Assembly (NCBI RefSeq): GCF_037976825.1
Contig: NZ_CP150269.1
Coordinates: 1,717,501-1,781,500 of the forward strand
Direction of reading: 5' to 3'
DNA length: 64,000 bases
Origin: Paenibacillus sp. FSL K6-1330
GTDB lineage: Bacteria; Bacillota; Bacilli; Paenibacillales; Paenibacillaceae
Shown: piece by piece, positions 28,185 to 37,832 of the stretch
How positions within the stretch are numbered: the stretch's first letter is position 1
How the letters are laid out: each line of letters begins with the position of its first letter
Program-made: the position numbers and the translations under genes
Notes under the pieces: generated by a model
What the model saw: the letters and a program-made list of their open reading frames with translations, nothing else
Databases searched by the model: none
Told to the model about the DNA's origin: nothing

Positions 28185-29021
28185 ATGAACAGTTCCTTTC
28201 GCATATTGATCAAATCGCCAAAGTTTATGTTCGGAGCCTGCATGCTGTTGGCTATGATCGGCGTGGTGCTGATCTACCCGCTCTTTAACCGCAATGACCC
28301 GCTGGAGATGATCGCCCTGGCGTACCAGCCGCCGGATTCGAAGCTGCTGCTGGGGTCGGATAACTTCGGCAGGGATTTATTTCTGGAACTGATCTACGGC
28401 ATTCGGACCTCTTTGCAGGTGGGCCTCATTGCCGGCGTATTTGCTACTGTGATCGGTCTTGTGATCGGTTTAGCCTCAGGCTACATCGGAGGCATGATCG
28501 ATAATCTGTTGACCGCGATCACCAATATCTTCATCGTGATTCCTTCCTTTGTCATCCTCATTCTGATCTCGGTAAGCATCGATTCGCGCAGCTCATTTGT
28601 CACGGCGGTCATCATCGGCATTACCAGCTGGCCCTGGACGGCCAGGGCCGTGCGTGCGCAGACATCCTCGCTCCGCAACCGGGATCACGTGAATATCGCG
28701 AAAATATCCGGGTACAGCACGCCGCGCATTATCATCTCGGAGATTTTGCCGTACATCGCTTCCTATGTTGTCATGGCCTTCGTGCTGCAGACGGCATCGG
28801 GCATTCTGTCCGAGGCTTCCATCTCGATGCTGGGGCTGGGACCGTATAACACGATCTCCCTTGGCATCATCATGAACTGGGCGCTCGTATTTGAAGCACC
28901 GGTTGCCGGCGCTTGGTGGGCCTTCATTCCGGCGGCGATCTCCATCGCCATCATCACCTTCTCCTTGTACATGATGAACACCGGCATGGATGAAATATTC
29001 AATCCGAAGATTAGGAGCTGA
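28185..29021 (+). CDS. ABC importer permease, DppC/OppC type
   Basis: A 278-residue membrane protein with six helices. It contains [23 protein letters not shown], the DppC hallmark, and the EAA loop near [26 protein letters not shown]. It begins one base after the stop of the DppB-type gene, behind GGAGG. It partners that protein. Confidence 0.92.
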   Translation: MNSSFRILIKSPKFMFGACMLLAMIGVVLIYPLFNRNDPLEMIALAYQPPDSKLLLGSDNFGRDLFLELIYGIRTSLQVGLIAGVFATVIGLVIGLASGYIGGMIDNLLTAITNIFIVIPSFVILILISVSIDSRSSFVTAVIIGITSWPWTARAVRAQTSSLRNRDHVNIAKISGYSTPRIIISEILPYIASYVVMAFVLQTASGILSEASISMLGLGPYNTISLGIIMNWALVFEAPVAGAWWAFIPAAISIAIITFSLYMMNTGMDEIFNPKIRS

Positions 29022-29028
29022 TGGGGCC

Positions 29029-30039
29029 TTGAGCACAAATATACTGGAAGTTAACGAATTGAAAACCTATTACCGTACCCGGTTAAAGGAGCATGTCTAT
29101 GCCGTAGACGGCGTGAGCTTCTCGCTCGAGAAGGGGAAGACGCTTGGTATTGCTGGTGAATCCGGCTGCGGCAAATCGACCCTTGCGCTCAGCCTGATGG
29201 GATTTTATTTTCCACCACTGCATTTTGGCAGCGGCTCGATTGTCGTAAGCGGTACGGACATCATGAAGCTTGGCAAGGAACAGCTCCGTTCCCAGGTGTC
29301 CGGAAGAGAGATATCATATATTCCGCAAGCAGCCATGAATGCCCTGAATCCTACGCTCAAAATCATTCATTTCGTCGAGGATATTATGAAGGAGCATCGC
29401 CCTGAGCTGAACAAGAAGCAGGTGTGGGAGATGGCGGCGGAACGGTTCGAAACCTTGAATTTGTCAACCAAGGTGCTGAACTCTTATCCAAACGAGCTGT
29501 CAGGCGGCATGAAGCAGCGGACGGTTATCGCGATCTCAACCATTCTGAATCCCAAAGTGCTGATTGCGGACGAACCGACCTCGGCGCTGGACGTAACCTC
29601 GCAGAAAGCGGTGATCAAACTGCTGAAGAGTTTGCTGGATCGGGGCTATATTCAGTCTCTGGTATTCATCACGCACGAGCTGCCGCTGCTTTATCACGTA
29701 ACGGATGACATCATCGTCATGTATGCAGGGGAGATCGTGGAGCGCGGTACCGCAGAGCAAATGATTTTTGACCCGATACACCCGTATACGAAAAAGCTGA
29801 TGGGTTCCATCATTGTGCCCGAGGAAGGTATGAAAGGCCATAAGCTGGCCGCCATCCCGGGGACCCCGCCTAATTTGAAGAACGTGCCGGAGGGCTGCCG
29901 GTTCGCGGATCGCTGTTCCTATGTGCAAGACGCCTGCCGAAAGGGAAAGATTGTGAGCCAGACCGTGGAGGATCGGATGTATCGCTGCATCGTAGAACCG
30001 GGTGTGCTTAAGGAGTGGTATGCGAATGAAGAAGAATGA
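29029..30039 (+). CDS. ABC importer ATPase, DppD/OppD type
   Basis: A 336-residue ATPase with Walker [10 protein letters not shown], signature LSGGMKQR and Walker [13 protein letters not shown]. Its C-terminal oligopeptide-transporter tail has the cysteine-rich [14 protein letters not shown] and YRC residues, which in OppD relatives can bind an iron-sulfur cluster. It starts with TTG behind ttaggag; the in-frame ATG at 28990 would overlap the permease by 32 bases. It should form a heterodimer with the next ATPase. Confidence 0.9.
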   Translation: MSTNILEVNELKTYYRTRLKEHVYAVDGVSFSLEKGKTLGIAGESGCGKSTLALSLMGFYFPPLHFGSGSIVVSGTDIMKLGKEQLRSQVSGREISYIPQAAMNALNPTLKIIHFVEDIMKEHRPELNKKQVWEMAAERFETLNLSTKVLNSYPNELSGGMKQRTVIAISTILNPKVLIADEPTSALDVTSQKAVIKLLKSLLDRGYIQSLVFITHELPLLYHVTDDIIVMYAGEIVERGTAEQMIFDPIHPYTKKLMGSIIVPEEGMKGHKLAAIPGTPPNLKNVPEGCRFADRCSYVQDACRKGKIVSQTVEDRMYRCIVEPGVLKEWYANEEE

Positions 30040-30826
30040 TGTCCTGATTCGGGGAGAGCATCTTACCAAGGTATTCGGTTACGGAAAGCAGAAGACAACC
30101 GCCGTGGAGGATGTTAGCTTTACCTTCCATGAAGGCGAAATCATATCGATTGTCGGCGAGAGCGGAAGCGGCAAAACGACACTGGCCAAAATGATCATGG
30201 GCCTGCTGAAGGAGAGCAGCGGTACGATTGAGTATATGGGCAAGCCAAGACAACTGAAGCGGCACAGAGACCGCAAGCGCTATTGGAAAAACATCCAGGC
30301 GATCTTCCAGGACCCGTTCTCTTCGTTCAATCTGTTCTACAAAGTCGAGAAACTGCTGCTCGACTGCATCAAGCTGCAGGGTGATAAACTGACGAAGGAG
30401 GAGCAATTCCGCAAAATGAAGGAAGCGTGCTCCTTCGTCAATCTGAAATTTGAAGAGCTGCACAATAAATACCCGTTCGAACTGTCCGGCGGGCAAATGC
30501 AGCGCCTGATGATTGCCCGGATCTTCATGCTTCATCCGAAGCTGCTGATTGCGGATGAACCGACCTCCATGGTTGACGCATGCTCACGATCCACGATACT
30601 GGATATGCTCTTGAAGCTGCGGGATGAGAACAACATGACAATTATTTTCATTACCCATGACGTAGGGCTTGCTTATTATGTAAGCGATACGCTGTATATT
30701 ATGGAGCAGGGGAAAGTTGTGGAGCGGGGACCAGCGGAAGAGGTGATCTTGAATCCGCAGCATCCTTATACCCAGCAGTTAATTTCAGATGTGCCCAAGA
30801 TCCACTCCGAGTGGGATTTGGCATGA
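30026..30826 (+). CDS. ABC importer ATPase, DppF/OppF type
   Basis: A 266-residue ATPase with Walker [11 protein letters not shown]-loop FQDPFSSFN, signature LSGGQMQR, Walker [13 protein letters not shown] and switch His ITHDVGLA. It overlaps the previous ATPase by 14 bases. It lacks the cysteine-rich C-terminal tail of its partner. The start at 30026 is chosen by distance from AAGGAG at 30010-30015; ATG 30020 is an alternative. It ends the five-gene importer operon. Confidence 0.9.
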   Translation: MKKNDVLIRGEHLTKVFGYGKQKTTAVEDVSFTFHEGEIISIVGESGSGKTTLAKMIMGLLKESSGTIEYMGKPRQLKRHRDRKRYWKNIQAIFQDPFSSFNLFYKVEKLLLDCIKLQGDKLTKEEQFRKMKEACSFVNLKFEELHNKYPFELSGGQMQRLMIARIFMLHPKLLIADEPTSMVDACSRSTILDMLLKLRDENNMTIIFITHDVGLAYYVSDTLYIMEQGKVVERGPAEEVILNPQHPYTQQLISDVPKIHSEWDLA

Positions 30827-30860
30827 GCGATGTGTACGATGGAAATGTCATAATGGAAAT

Positions 30861-30896
30861 GCCCGAAGCGAAACGCCGCTTTGGGCTTTATTTTGT
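30861..30896 (+). terminator. Terminator of the family-5 ABC importer operon
   Basis: Arms gcccgaagcg and cgctttgggc pair with one wobble and are followed by tttattttgttt. Confidence 0.88.
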
Positions 30897-31105
30897 TTAG
30901 AGCCCCTTTTGCTTCGTTTATTTTCGTGGATATGACACTCCGAATCGTTACGCACAATTTCTTTGTACTTGATCTTCGCATTTGTGAAGGATCTGCCGAT
31001 AAATGATATGGCTGCCATTTGCTTCATCCCGCAGTTCGCATTCGGTATACCGCAAAGCATCTGACGTGACTGCGTGTATGCTTCATAAGGAGACCATCAA
31101 ACATC

Positions 31106-33538
31106 ATGTGTATTTACTTCTTAGGGGCAACCATCTTGGTATTAGTCGCCCTCACCATCACATTCTGGATTTTCTTGTTCAAAAGCGCATATCAGCGAAA
31201 GTTAAGCCATCAGGCCTTGGATATGGCCAAAGGCAGATTCCGACTGCTTGATGATATGCTGCTTACGCTTGATGTTGGCATTTGGTCATACGATTTCGGC
31301 ACAAGGAGTATCCAAAATACTTCTTTGGCTTTTCATAAAATTACAGGTTATTCACATCGTGATTTCACGGACGGTCTTTCCTGGGAAGAGCTGATCCATC
31401 CAGAGGATATGACGTTGTTTCGATCATTGGTCGACAGAACTCGACAAGGTGAGACCGTTCATACTGAATTCCGGATTATTCATGCAGAGGGCGATGTTCG
31501 CTGGGTCCAAGTGAAGATGATTCCGATGATGAATGAATCCGGGCAAATGATCCGTACAGATGGTATTGCCGTTGATATTAGCACACGTTTCCGCATGGAG
31601 GAGGCGCTGTATGATATTACGGAATGCAAGAAGATGGAGCAAGCGCTCAAGGAAAGCATGAACCGGTATCGCAGGCTGGTAGAGCTATCTCCTATTGCCA
31701 TTGCCGTTTGTAAGGACCGCAAGCTGATGTATGTAAATCCCGCTGGACTTCGGATCATTGGAGCGGCTGGGCCTGAGAATATCCTGGGTACCGATCCTTG
31801 GGACTGGGTGCTGGATCCCTACGAGGAGTGGGAACGCAAACGGCTCATGCAGCTTATTCGATCAGGGCAGGTCGTTCCCGAGGAATTATCCATAAAGCGG
31901 GTTGACGGAGAGCGGGTCGATGTCGTGACAACGGCCTTGTATGATGCGGAATCTGACGCGATTGAGATTTTCTTCGAGGATATCACCGCCCGCAAATCCG
32001 CGGAACGGGCCCTTATGGAAAGCGACCGAATCAACCGCCATATCCTGGATATCGCTCCTGTTGCGATGTTCCTGCACTCCGATTTTTCTTATGTTTATGC
32101 GAATCCGGCGGGCCTTTCCTTATTGGGTATAGCGGATATCGTACAATTAGCGGGAACTTCACTCCAGGACGTAATCCCCTCGGATCAGGTCGAGTTCGTG
32201 ATTGCGGAGGTTGAGCATGTGTACGAAAGCGGGAATACCTCGGAGCTCACCGGGAACAAACTGGTCCAACTGGATGGAACGATCATCGATATAGAGGCAA
32301 TTACGACACCTATTCCTTATATAGGTCATAACACGGCGCTTACCATTATTCGCGATGTTACGCAGCAGAAGCAGGCTGAACGGGAGCGCATTGCGGCAGA
32401 AAGGCTAGTTCGGGAGAGCGAGGACCGTTATTTTAGGCTGCAAATGAGCCTGGATCAATTCTCTTCCGACCTTTTTGGGATGGTGAAGATCAGTGAATTG
32501 AACGCCCGTATCGTGAGGGAAATTAAGAAGGTGCTGGTGACGGATCGGGTGAGCCTCATCCAGATCAACCACCACAGCCTGCATATCAAAATCCAAGGGG
32601 GCCATAAAGTTCTGCCGCAAGGTGTGCTTCATGCGATCCATACATGCGGTCCCGAGCATATTCCATTCTGTAAACTGTTTGAGATGTCCGACGGATATTT
32701 TGTCAAGATTGGAGAAATGAACGGGGATAGCAGCATTGTCTGCATTGGCGGAGAGGTTCCCTTGCTAATGATTCAGGCCAAAAAAATATGGCTGGAGACC
32801 ATTACGCGCTATGCAAGTGTCCTGTACGATAACTTCCGCGTCATTGAGGATTTGACGAGGGAGCTGGAGAAGCTGGATTCATCCCAGCAGATCATGCCCT
32901 TGTGGCTGCTGCGACTGATGTTGCATTTATCTGAAAATGAGCGGAAGCGATTGTCCCAAGATCTTCACGATGCTGCGCTCCAGGAACAGATTATATGGTA
33001 CAGGAAATTAAATCAGATTACATCGGATCATGAGCTGCCGGAGCAACTTCGCCCACAGCTGGAGGAAATCGAGCAGGGGCTTCTGGATGTCATATATCAG
33101 ATTCGAATTACGTGCAACGAGCTTCGCCCCCCGCTGCTCAAGGAGGAGGGTTTGGAACGTTCGCTGGAGGCATTGTTTGAATTTACCCAGCTCCGCACCA
33201 ATTATTCTATACAGTTCGACTGCTCGAACTTCGATGATGATATAAGTGACGATCACTTGATCGGACTGTACAGAATTGTCCAGGAGCTGCTGGCCAATGC
33301 CACGAAGCATTCCAACGCGACCGAGGTAAAGCTCCGTTTGTCCACTCAGTGTGATGAGGTCAATCTTAGCTATGAAGATAACGGGATTGGGATCGATTTG
33401 AACCAGAAACCGGATCAATTCAATCATATGGGGATCGGCGGCATGAAGGAAAGGGTGAGAAGCATGAACGGTAAAATCCAGTTCGACTCATCGAAGAGCG
33501 GGGGGACGGCTGTCTATATATCCATAACAGCAAAGTAA
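31106..33538 (+). CDS. ComP-like PAS sensor histidine kinase (HisKA_3)
   Basis: An 810-residue kinase with one N-terminal membrane helix (residues 5-28). Three PAS domains follow at about 45-165, 185-300 and 310-430, the first with the GYSHRDF and EELIHPEDM hallmarks. A GAF-like region covers about 450-600. The HisKA_3 phosphoacceptor helix has His621 in RKRLSQDLHDAALQEQ, and the HATPase domain has NATKHSNA, DNGIGID and GIGGMKERV. The output half resembles the NarX/ComP/DegS group, but the sensor half is soluble PAS rather than the multi-helix ComP sensor. It is followed 51 bases later by its ComA-like regulator. The ATG is 12 bases from AAGGAGA, slightly far. Confidence 0.87.
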   Translation: MCIYFLGATILVLVALTITFWIFLFKSAYQRKLSHQALDMAKGRFRLLDDMLLTLDVGIWSYDFGTRSIQNTSLAFHKITGYSHRDFTDGLSWEELIHPEDMTLFRSLVDRTRQGETVHTEFRIIHAEGDVRWVQVKMIPMMNESGQMIRTDGIAVDISTRFRMEEALYDITECKKMEQALKESMNRYRRLVELSPIAIAVCKDRKLMYVNPAGLRIIGAAGPENILGTDPWDWVLDPYEEWERKRLMQLIRSGQVVPEELSIKRVDGERVDVVTTALYDAESDAIEIFFEDITARKSAERALMESDRINRHILDIAPVAMFLHSDFSYVYANPAGLSLLGIADIVQLAGTSLQDVIPSDQVEFVIAEVEHVYESGNTSELTGNKLVQLDGTIIDIEAITTPIPYIGHNTALTIIRDVTQQKQAERERIAAERLVRESEDRYFRLQMSLDQFSSDLFGMVKISELNARIVREIKKVLVTDRVSLIQINHHSLHIKIQGGHKVLPQGVLHAIHTCGPEHIPFCKLFEMSDGYFVKIGEMNGDSSIVCIGGEVPLLMIQAKKIWLETITRYASVLYDNFRVIEDLTRELEKLDSSQQIMPLWLLRLMLHLSENERKRLSQDLHDAALQEQIIWYRKLNQITSDHELPEQLRPQLEEIEQGLLDVIYQIRITCNELRPPLLKEEGLERSLEALFEFTQLRTNYSIQFDCSNFDDDISDDHLIGLYRIVQELLANATKHSNATEVKLRLSTQCDEVNLSYEDNGIGIDLNQKPDQFNHMGIGGMKERVRSMNGKIQFDSSKSGGTAVYISITAK

Positions 33539-33589
33539 ACATTCCACCGGCAGTGAAGTAATCAAGATACCAGATTGAAGGAGCCATGA

Positions 33590-34261
33590 GTGAACATGAT
33601 CGAAATTTTATTAGTGGATGACCATCCCTCGGTGATGGAGGGAACCAAGGTGCTGCTTGAGCAGGAAAAGGATATGTTCGTGAAGCTTGCGAATACGCCG
33701 GAGCAGGCGCTGGAGCTGGTGAGAACGTTGCATTTTGACGTAATGCTGATTGATATGCATATGCCGGGCATGAGCGGAATTGATTTGGCCAAGCAGATCC
33801 TCCAAATCGTTCCGAACGCGGTGATGCTGGTTTATACGGGTTTTGAAGTCAGCAATCATTTTAATTTGATTATGGAGGCCGGACTGGCTGGTTTTGTCTC
33901 GAAAACGTCGGGCAAAGAGCAGTTGGTAACGGCTGTTCGATGTGCGCTGCGAGGGGAAGTAGTTCTGCCGTTAACACTTGTGAAGCAGCTCCGGCGTGTT
34001 ACCGCAAATGGTCCGGAACGGACAGCAGGGGCGCCGGCAGCCCAGTCTATAACCGATAAAGAATATAGTATTCTCAAGGAAATCGCTCGCGGAAAGAGTA
34101 ACAAGGAGATTGCGGGAATGGTGATCATGAGCCAGCGTTCACTGGAGTACTGCTTAACCAATCTGTTTCAAAAGTTGAATGTGAAGTCACGCATAGAAGC
34201 TGCACTGAAGGCAAAGCAGATGGGAATCCTCTCGGATTCGGATTTTGTTCAGCTGGGCTGA
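33590..34261 (+). CDS. ComA-like response regulator (NarL/FixJ family)
   Basis: A 223-residue response regulator. The receiver domain (residues 1-120) has the acidic pair DD at 10-11, phospho-acceptor Asp55 in LIDMHMPG, Thr and Lys in VYTGFEVS and VSKTSGKEQ, and a LuxR-type helix-turn-helix at about 155-205. Stretches such as DDHPSVMEGTK, VYTGFEV, AGLAGFVSKT and MSQRSLEYCLTNLFQKLNVKSR resemble Bacillus ComA, including the recognition helix, as far as I recall that sequence. GTG start behind AAGGAG. It is the partner of the preceding kinase. A ComA-box-like palindrome lies 110 bases downstream. Confidence 0.87.
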   Translation: MNMIEILLVDDHPSVMEGTKVLLEQEKDMFVKLANTPEQALELVRTLHFDVMLIDMHMPGMSGIDLAKQILQIVPNAVMLVYTGFEVSNHFNLIMEAGLAGFVSKTSGKEQLVTAVRCALRGEVVLPLTLVKQLRRVTANGPERTAGAPAAQSITDKEYSILKEIARGKSNKEIAGMVIMSQRSLEYCLTNLFQKLNVKSRIEAALKAKQMGILSDSDFVQLG

Positions 34262-34347
34262 CCGGCTAGCTCTCTTTAACGTTTCAGATCATAAAGTATG
34301 TTTACCTCGACATGACACGAGAAAGATTCGCCGTTATTCGACAATAT

Positions 34348-34386
34348 CCGCAAGACAATCCGCAAAATTCTTGCGTGAGCACGCAA
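34348..34386. promoter_or_regulatory. ComA-box-like palindrome with extra half-sites
   Basis: TTGCGTGAGCACGCAA at 34371-34386 is a perfect 6-4-6 inverted repeat of the form TTGCGn-N4-nCGCAA. The published ComA box is TTGCGG-N4-CCGCAA. Two further CCGCAA half-sites sit at 34348-34353 and 34360-34365. A -10-like TATGCT lies about 34 bases downstream (34420-34425). The stem is not followed by Ts, so it is not a terminator. Confidence 0.55.
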
Positions 34387-34477
34387 GAGAATTTCGGTTA
34401 CGAACGGTAAGTAAGTGTATATGCTTATGTTACTGGATGGATGTAGTCTGTAAGTAGGAAGGGTGGTAACCTGCGGC

Positions 34478-34600
34478 ATGACAAAGGACCTATTTGAATA
34501 TGGTGTCGATGACCTCTTGTCACCGGAAGAGATTGAGGAAGTTTTGGCGCAGCTTGAAGAAGAGTGGAATGAATTTAACAGCCGGAAGAAGCGAGGGTGA
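34478..34600 (+). CDS. Small acidic protein of 40 residues, unrecognised
   Basis: An ATG behind ggaagggtgg opens a 40-codon frame ending in TGA at 34600, six bases before the chemoreceptor start. The product is strongly acidic in the middle (LLSPEEIEEVLAQLEEEWNE), probably one or two amphipathic helices, with a basic end SRKKRG. There is no signal peptide or membrane segment. The chemoreceptor's ribosome binding site overlaps this gene's stop, which suggests translational coupling. I do not recognise a family. It could be a real microprotein, perhaps a partner or regulator of the receptor, or a coupling leader. Confidence 0.6.
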   Translation: MTKDLFEYGVDDLLSPEEIEEVLAQLEEEWNEFNSRKKRG

Positions 34601-34606
34601 CTCATA

Positions 34607-36604
34607 ATGAAACGATTGAAGTCTTTGAAATCTCTGTTTGCAATGAAACTCCAGAGTCGTATGCTGTTTATTATTTTGGGGTCGATTACGATTTTTCTAG
34701 CTGGCATGATGACGTATATCAGTATGACTACAACGGAGGAAGCTCTGGATTCGGCCAAGACGCTTGCGGTGACAACGAGTGAGAAGATTGGCACGCTGGT
34801 ACAAGCAGAGCTTGACGATGTCATGAGCTCCGCACGTACATTAGCTGTAAGCTTTGTTGGAATGAAAGGGACCGATACCACGAATCGCGCAGCCGTTAAT
34901 GAAATACTGAGAAGAAATCTGGAAGACAATCCGTCCTGGAAAGGGATCTGGACCTTATGGGAGCCGGATGCCTTTGATGGCCGGGACAACGAATACAGAA
35001 ACAAACAGGGCAGTGATCAAACGGGGCGATTGATGTCCTACTGGGCAAGAACGGAATCCGGCCTGGAACGCTCCGTAATCGAGGATTACGAGCACGAAGG
35101 GGAAGGTGACTTCTATCTCCTGGCGAAGAACAGCGGAAAAGAAATCATTATGGATCCGTACGTCTTCAAAGTAGGCAACGAAGATGTCATGATGACATCG
35201 CTCGTTGTTCCGATTATCGATAACGGAAAGACTGTCGGCGTGGTTGGCGTCGATATTTCCCTGGCACATTTGCAAAGCGTAATGGAGCAATTCCGATTGT
35301 TCGACACGGGGTATGCGCATATTTTTTCGAATACCGGCGTGATCGTAACGTCGCCGGAGGACGGGGTGATGGGGCAGACGTTGGAGGAGGCCTATCCTGG
35401 CAAGACGGTTCCCCTTATCCTTGATGCGATTCGGGAAGGAGATGTCTATACTGAGGAAGATTCCGAGCTGTACAAGCTGTATACCCCGATTAAGACCGGA
35501 TTGACCGAAACGCCATGGTCTGCTGCTATCATTATCCCGATGGATGAGATTACGGCAAATTCGGATGCGTTGATTATCTCCATTATCGTTGCCGGACTGA
35601 CCACTCTGGTGGCCATGGCGGCTGTCGTGGTCCTGTTAACGAGATCCATCGTGAAACCATTGGGCATTTCCGTTTCCATCGGAGAGTTCATGTCGAAGGG
35701 AGACTTCACGCAGGAGGTGCCTGCGGCTTATCTCCGCAGAGCCGATGAAATCGGCACGTTGTCCAGAGTATTCGCGCAGCTGCTGGAGAGCATGCGGGAG
35801 ATGATCGGCAAAGTGAACCTGAACGCATCATCGGTAGCCGCCGCTTCACAGCAGCTATCGGCTGGTGCCGAGGAACTTGCGGTTGGAAGCAGCAGTCAGG
35901 CTGAATCCGTGCAAACGGTCAGTGAATTGTTCCATGAATGGTCAAATGCCATCAATTCTGTTGCGAGCGATGCATCAGCAGCATCCGAGCTTGTAAACCA
36001 GACCTCCGGCATTGCAACGGAAGGCAGCGGTATCGTCCAGCAGTCGGTGGAAGGCATGAATCGGGTACGAGAGCAGGTTGCCAAACTCGAAGCTGATTCC
36101 CAGCGGATTGGCGAGATTATCGAGGTGATTGACGATATCGCCAAGCAGACCAATCTGCTTGCCCTTAATGCCACGATCGAGGCTGCCCGCGCCGGCGATC
36201 AAGGAAGAGGCTTCGCTGTGGTGGCGGATGAAGTGCGCAAGCTAGCCGAACGTAGCGGAGGAGCGACGAAGCAGATCGCCGATATCATCAAGGGCATGCA
36301 GAAGAATACGGCTGATAGCGTGGAGGCGGTGAATCTAGGCGTCATCCACACGGAAAAAGCCGGTGAAGCCTTTGCCTACATTACAAGTATGGTGAATGAG
36401 TCTGCCGGTAAAGTAATGGATATTGCAGCTGCCAGCGAGGAGCAGGCAGCCCAGGCTGCCGAGGTGGCGACCGCAATTGAAACCATATCTTCGTCGACGG
36501 AGGAAACGGCGGCTACAAGCGAGGAATCGGCTGCAACGGCACAATCGCTTGCCGAGCTTGCTGAAGAGTTAAACCATACCGTATCGGCCTTCAAAATCTC
36601 GTAG
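34607..36604 (+). CDS. Methyl-accepting chemotaxis protein
   Basis: A 665-residue transducer. It has membrane helix 1 (residues 19-38), an extracytoplasmic dCache-type sensor at about 40-310, membrane helix 2 near 322-345, a HAMP domain and a long signalling coiled coil. The CheA/CheW-binding hairpin tip carries [20 protein letters not shown]. Sensor residues such as [17 protein letters not shown] and [10 protein letters not shown] fit dCache chemoreceptors. It follows the small acidic gene by six bases and a ComA-box-like site lies upstream, so it may be under control of the neighbouring two-component system. The ligand is unknown. Confidence 0.93.
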   Translation: MKRLKSLKSLFAMKLQSRMLFIILGSITIFLAGMMTYISMTTTEEALDSAKTLAVTTSEKIGTLVQAELDDVMSSARTLAVSFVGMKGTDTTNRAAVNEILRRNLEDNPSWKGIWTLWEPDAFDGRDNEYRNKQGSDQTGRLMSYWARTESGLERSVIEDYEHEGEGDFYLLAKNSGKEIIMDPYVFKVGNEDVMMTSLVVPIIDNGKTVGVVGVDISLAHLQSVMEQFRLFDTGYAHIFSNTGVIVTSPEDGVMGQTLEEAYPGKTVPLILDAIREGDVYTEEDSELYKLYTPIKTGLTETPWSAAIIIPMDEITANSDALIISIIVAGLTTLVAMAAVVVLLTRSIVKPLGISVSIGEFMSKGDFTQEVPAAYLRRADEIGTLSRVFAQLLESMREMIGKVNLNASSVAAASQQLSAGAEELAVGSSSQAESVQTVSELFHEWSNAINSVASDASAASELVNQTSGIATEGSGIVQQSVEGMNRVREQVAKLEADSQRIGEIIEVIDDIAKQTNLLALNATIEAARAGDQGRGFAVVADEVRKLAERSGGATKQIADIIKGMQKNTADSVEAVNLGVIHTEKAGEAFAYITSMVNESAGKVMDIAAASEEQAAQAAEVATAIETISSSTEETAATSEESAATAQSLAELAEELNHTVSAFKIS

Positions 36605-36626
36605 CACCACTGGCATATTGATGATA

Positions 36627-36655
36627 AGCTTGGCCTAAGGGCCAGGCTTTTTTTA
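36627..36655 (+). terminator. Terminator after the chemoreceptor gene
   Basis: Arms agcttggcc and ggccaggct pair with one mismatch around taag and are followed by seven Ts. Confidence 0.85.
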
Positions 36656-36804
36656 TATATAAAGTTACGATTTATGTACGCTGTGAGATTTTAATACACC
36701 TATAACTACTCTTAAACGCGGTCTGTCTTCTGTGAAGTACGTCGATAGAAGTTTTTGTCCATAAATCATGCTGCACTGCTCGGACGAAGGGAGGAACACG
36801 TGTT

Positions 36805-37725
36805 GTGAATGGCAGCTTGTTTCAGCAGATGTTAGAAGAGGGGGATTATGTCCCGCGCTTTTACGCCTATTACTATAAGCAGTGGATGGATTATGAAATG
36901 CCATACCATCAGCATGACTCAACCGAGATTATGTATATGATCCAAGGGGTGTGCCGGATTGACGTAAAGGTAGGCGATACGGAAAAGAGTGTCACGCTCA
37001 AAAAAGGGGAGTTTATGGTGCTGGATGCCGATATTCCGCATCGGTTAATCGTTGAGCAGGCGGTCTCCTGCCGAATGCTGAATGTGGAATTCGGGTTTAT
37101 GGAAAATGAAGGGAGGACGCTTTCTCTCAGGCAGATTGCAGGTGAGGAGCAAGAGGTGTCTTTTCTCCTGAATCGGCCGTTTCCCTACTTGGTGCTAGCG
37201 GATCAGGAGGAGGTATATCCGGTGCTGCGGAGCCTCGTGCTTGAACTCGATCAGAGAGGGACGGAGGGGAGAATGATGACGCATATGCTGTTTATTCAGT
37301 TGCTTGTCTGTATCGCCCGTCTGTATGAAGAAAGGGAACGCAGCGAAGTGCAGCAGAGCGAGTTCTATATTAAACGAAGCGTCGATTTCTTGCATCAGAA
37401 CTATGATCGCCATATTCAGGTAAAGGACGTTGCCGCTGAAGTGAATCTGCATCCCGGCTACTTGCATCGGGTATTCCGCAGAGGGACGGGCAGGACAATA
37501 ACGGAGTATCTGACCATGATTCGAATGGAAAAGGCCAAAATGCTGCTGGAGCAGACGGATATCCCCATAGATGAAATATCGGACTATGTGGGTGTTGGCA
37601 GCAGGCAATATTTTCATATGTTGTTCAAGAAGAATACGGGAACCACGCCAGTGGAATATCGGCTGCGGAAGGATCGGAATGCCTGGAAATACGGTGATCA
37701 GGATGCCAGATCAGATAAGAAGTGA
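36805..37725 (+). CDS. AraC-family regulator next to a GH4 gene
   Basis: A 306-residue protein with an N-terminal cupin domain (residues about 15-110, PYHQHDSTEIMYMIQG and KKGEFMVLDADIPHRL). The C-terminal AraC domain has HIQVKDVAAEVNLHPGYLHRVFRR and PIDEISDYVGVGSRQYFHMLFKK. GTG start behind GGGAGG. It lies 107 bases upstream of the GH4 gene in the same orientation and probably activates it in response to a sugar. The two are separated by a cre-like site and a promoter, so they are probably transcribed separately. Confidence 0.9.
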   Translation: MNGSLFQQMLEEGDYVPRFYAYYYKQWMDYEMPYHQHDSTEIMYMIQGVCRIDVKVGDTEKSVTLKKGEFMVLDADIPHRLIVEQAVSCRMLNVEFGFMENEGRTLSLRQIAGEEQEVSFLLNRPFPYLVLADQEEVYPVLRSLVLELDQRGTEGRMMTHMLFIQLLVCIARLYEERERSEVQQSEFYIKRSVDFLHQNYDRHIQVKDVAAEVNLHPGYLHRVFRRGTGRTITEYLTMIRMEKAKMLLEQTDIPIDEISDYVGVGSRQYFHMLFKKNTGTTPVEYRLRKDRNAWKYGDQDARSDKK

Positions 37726-37763
37726 GGATTTTTGACTCGGAAGAGTCCAAGAGGTCATGATTT

Positions 37764-37777
37764 TGATAACGCTTTCT
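37764..37777 (+). promoter_or_regulatory. cre-like site upstream of the second GH4 gene
   Basis: TGATAACGCTTTCT fits the relaxed cre consensus (TGNNANCGNTNNCA) at all but the last base. It overlaps the -35 region of the promoter at 37788-37796, so CcpA binding would block initiation. Confidence 0.55.
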
Positions 37778-37787
37778 ACCACTCGAT

Positions 37788-37796
37788 TGCTACAAT
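37788..37796 (+). promoter_or_regulatory. Extended -10 promoter of the second GH4 gene
   Basis: TGCTACAAT is an extended -10 element 37 bases before the GH4 start. The -35 region is poor, as expected for an activator-dependent promoter. Confidence 0.5.
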
Positions 37797-37832
37797 AACT
37801 ACAATCTAATTTGCAGCTGGGGAGTGGATAGA

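Noticed and set aside
34365..34394. The hairpin AATTCTTGCGT...ACGCAAGAGAATT as a terminator of the ComA-like gene
   Set aside because: No T-run follows on the plus strand; the core matches a ComA box better.
34478..34600. The small acidic gene as a ComX-type pheromone precursor
   Set aside because: It lies downstream of the ComA-like gene rather than before the kinase, there is no comQ, and its C-terminus (SRKKRG) does not resemble ComX.
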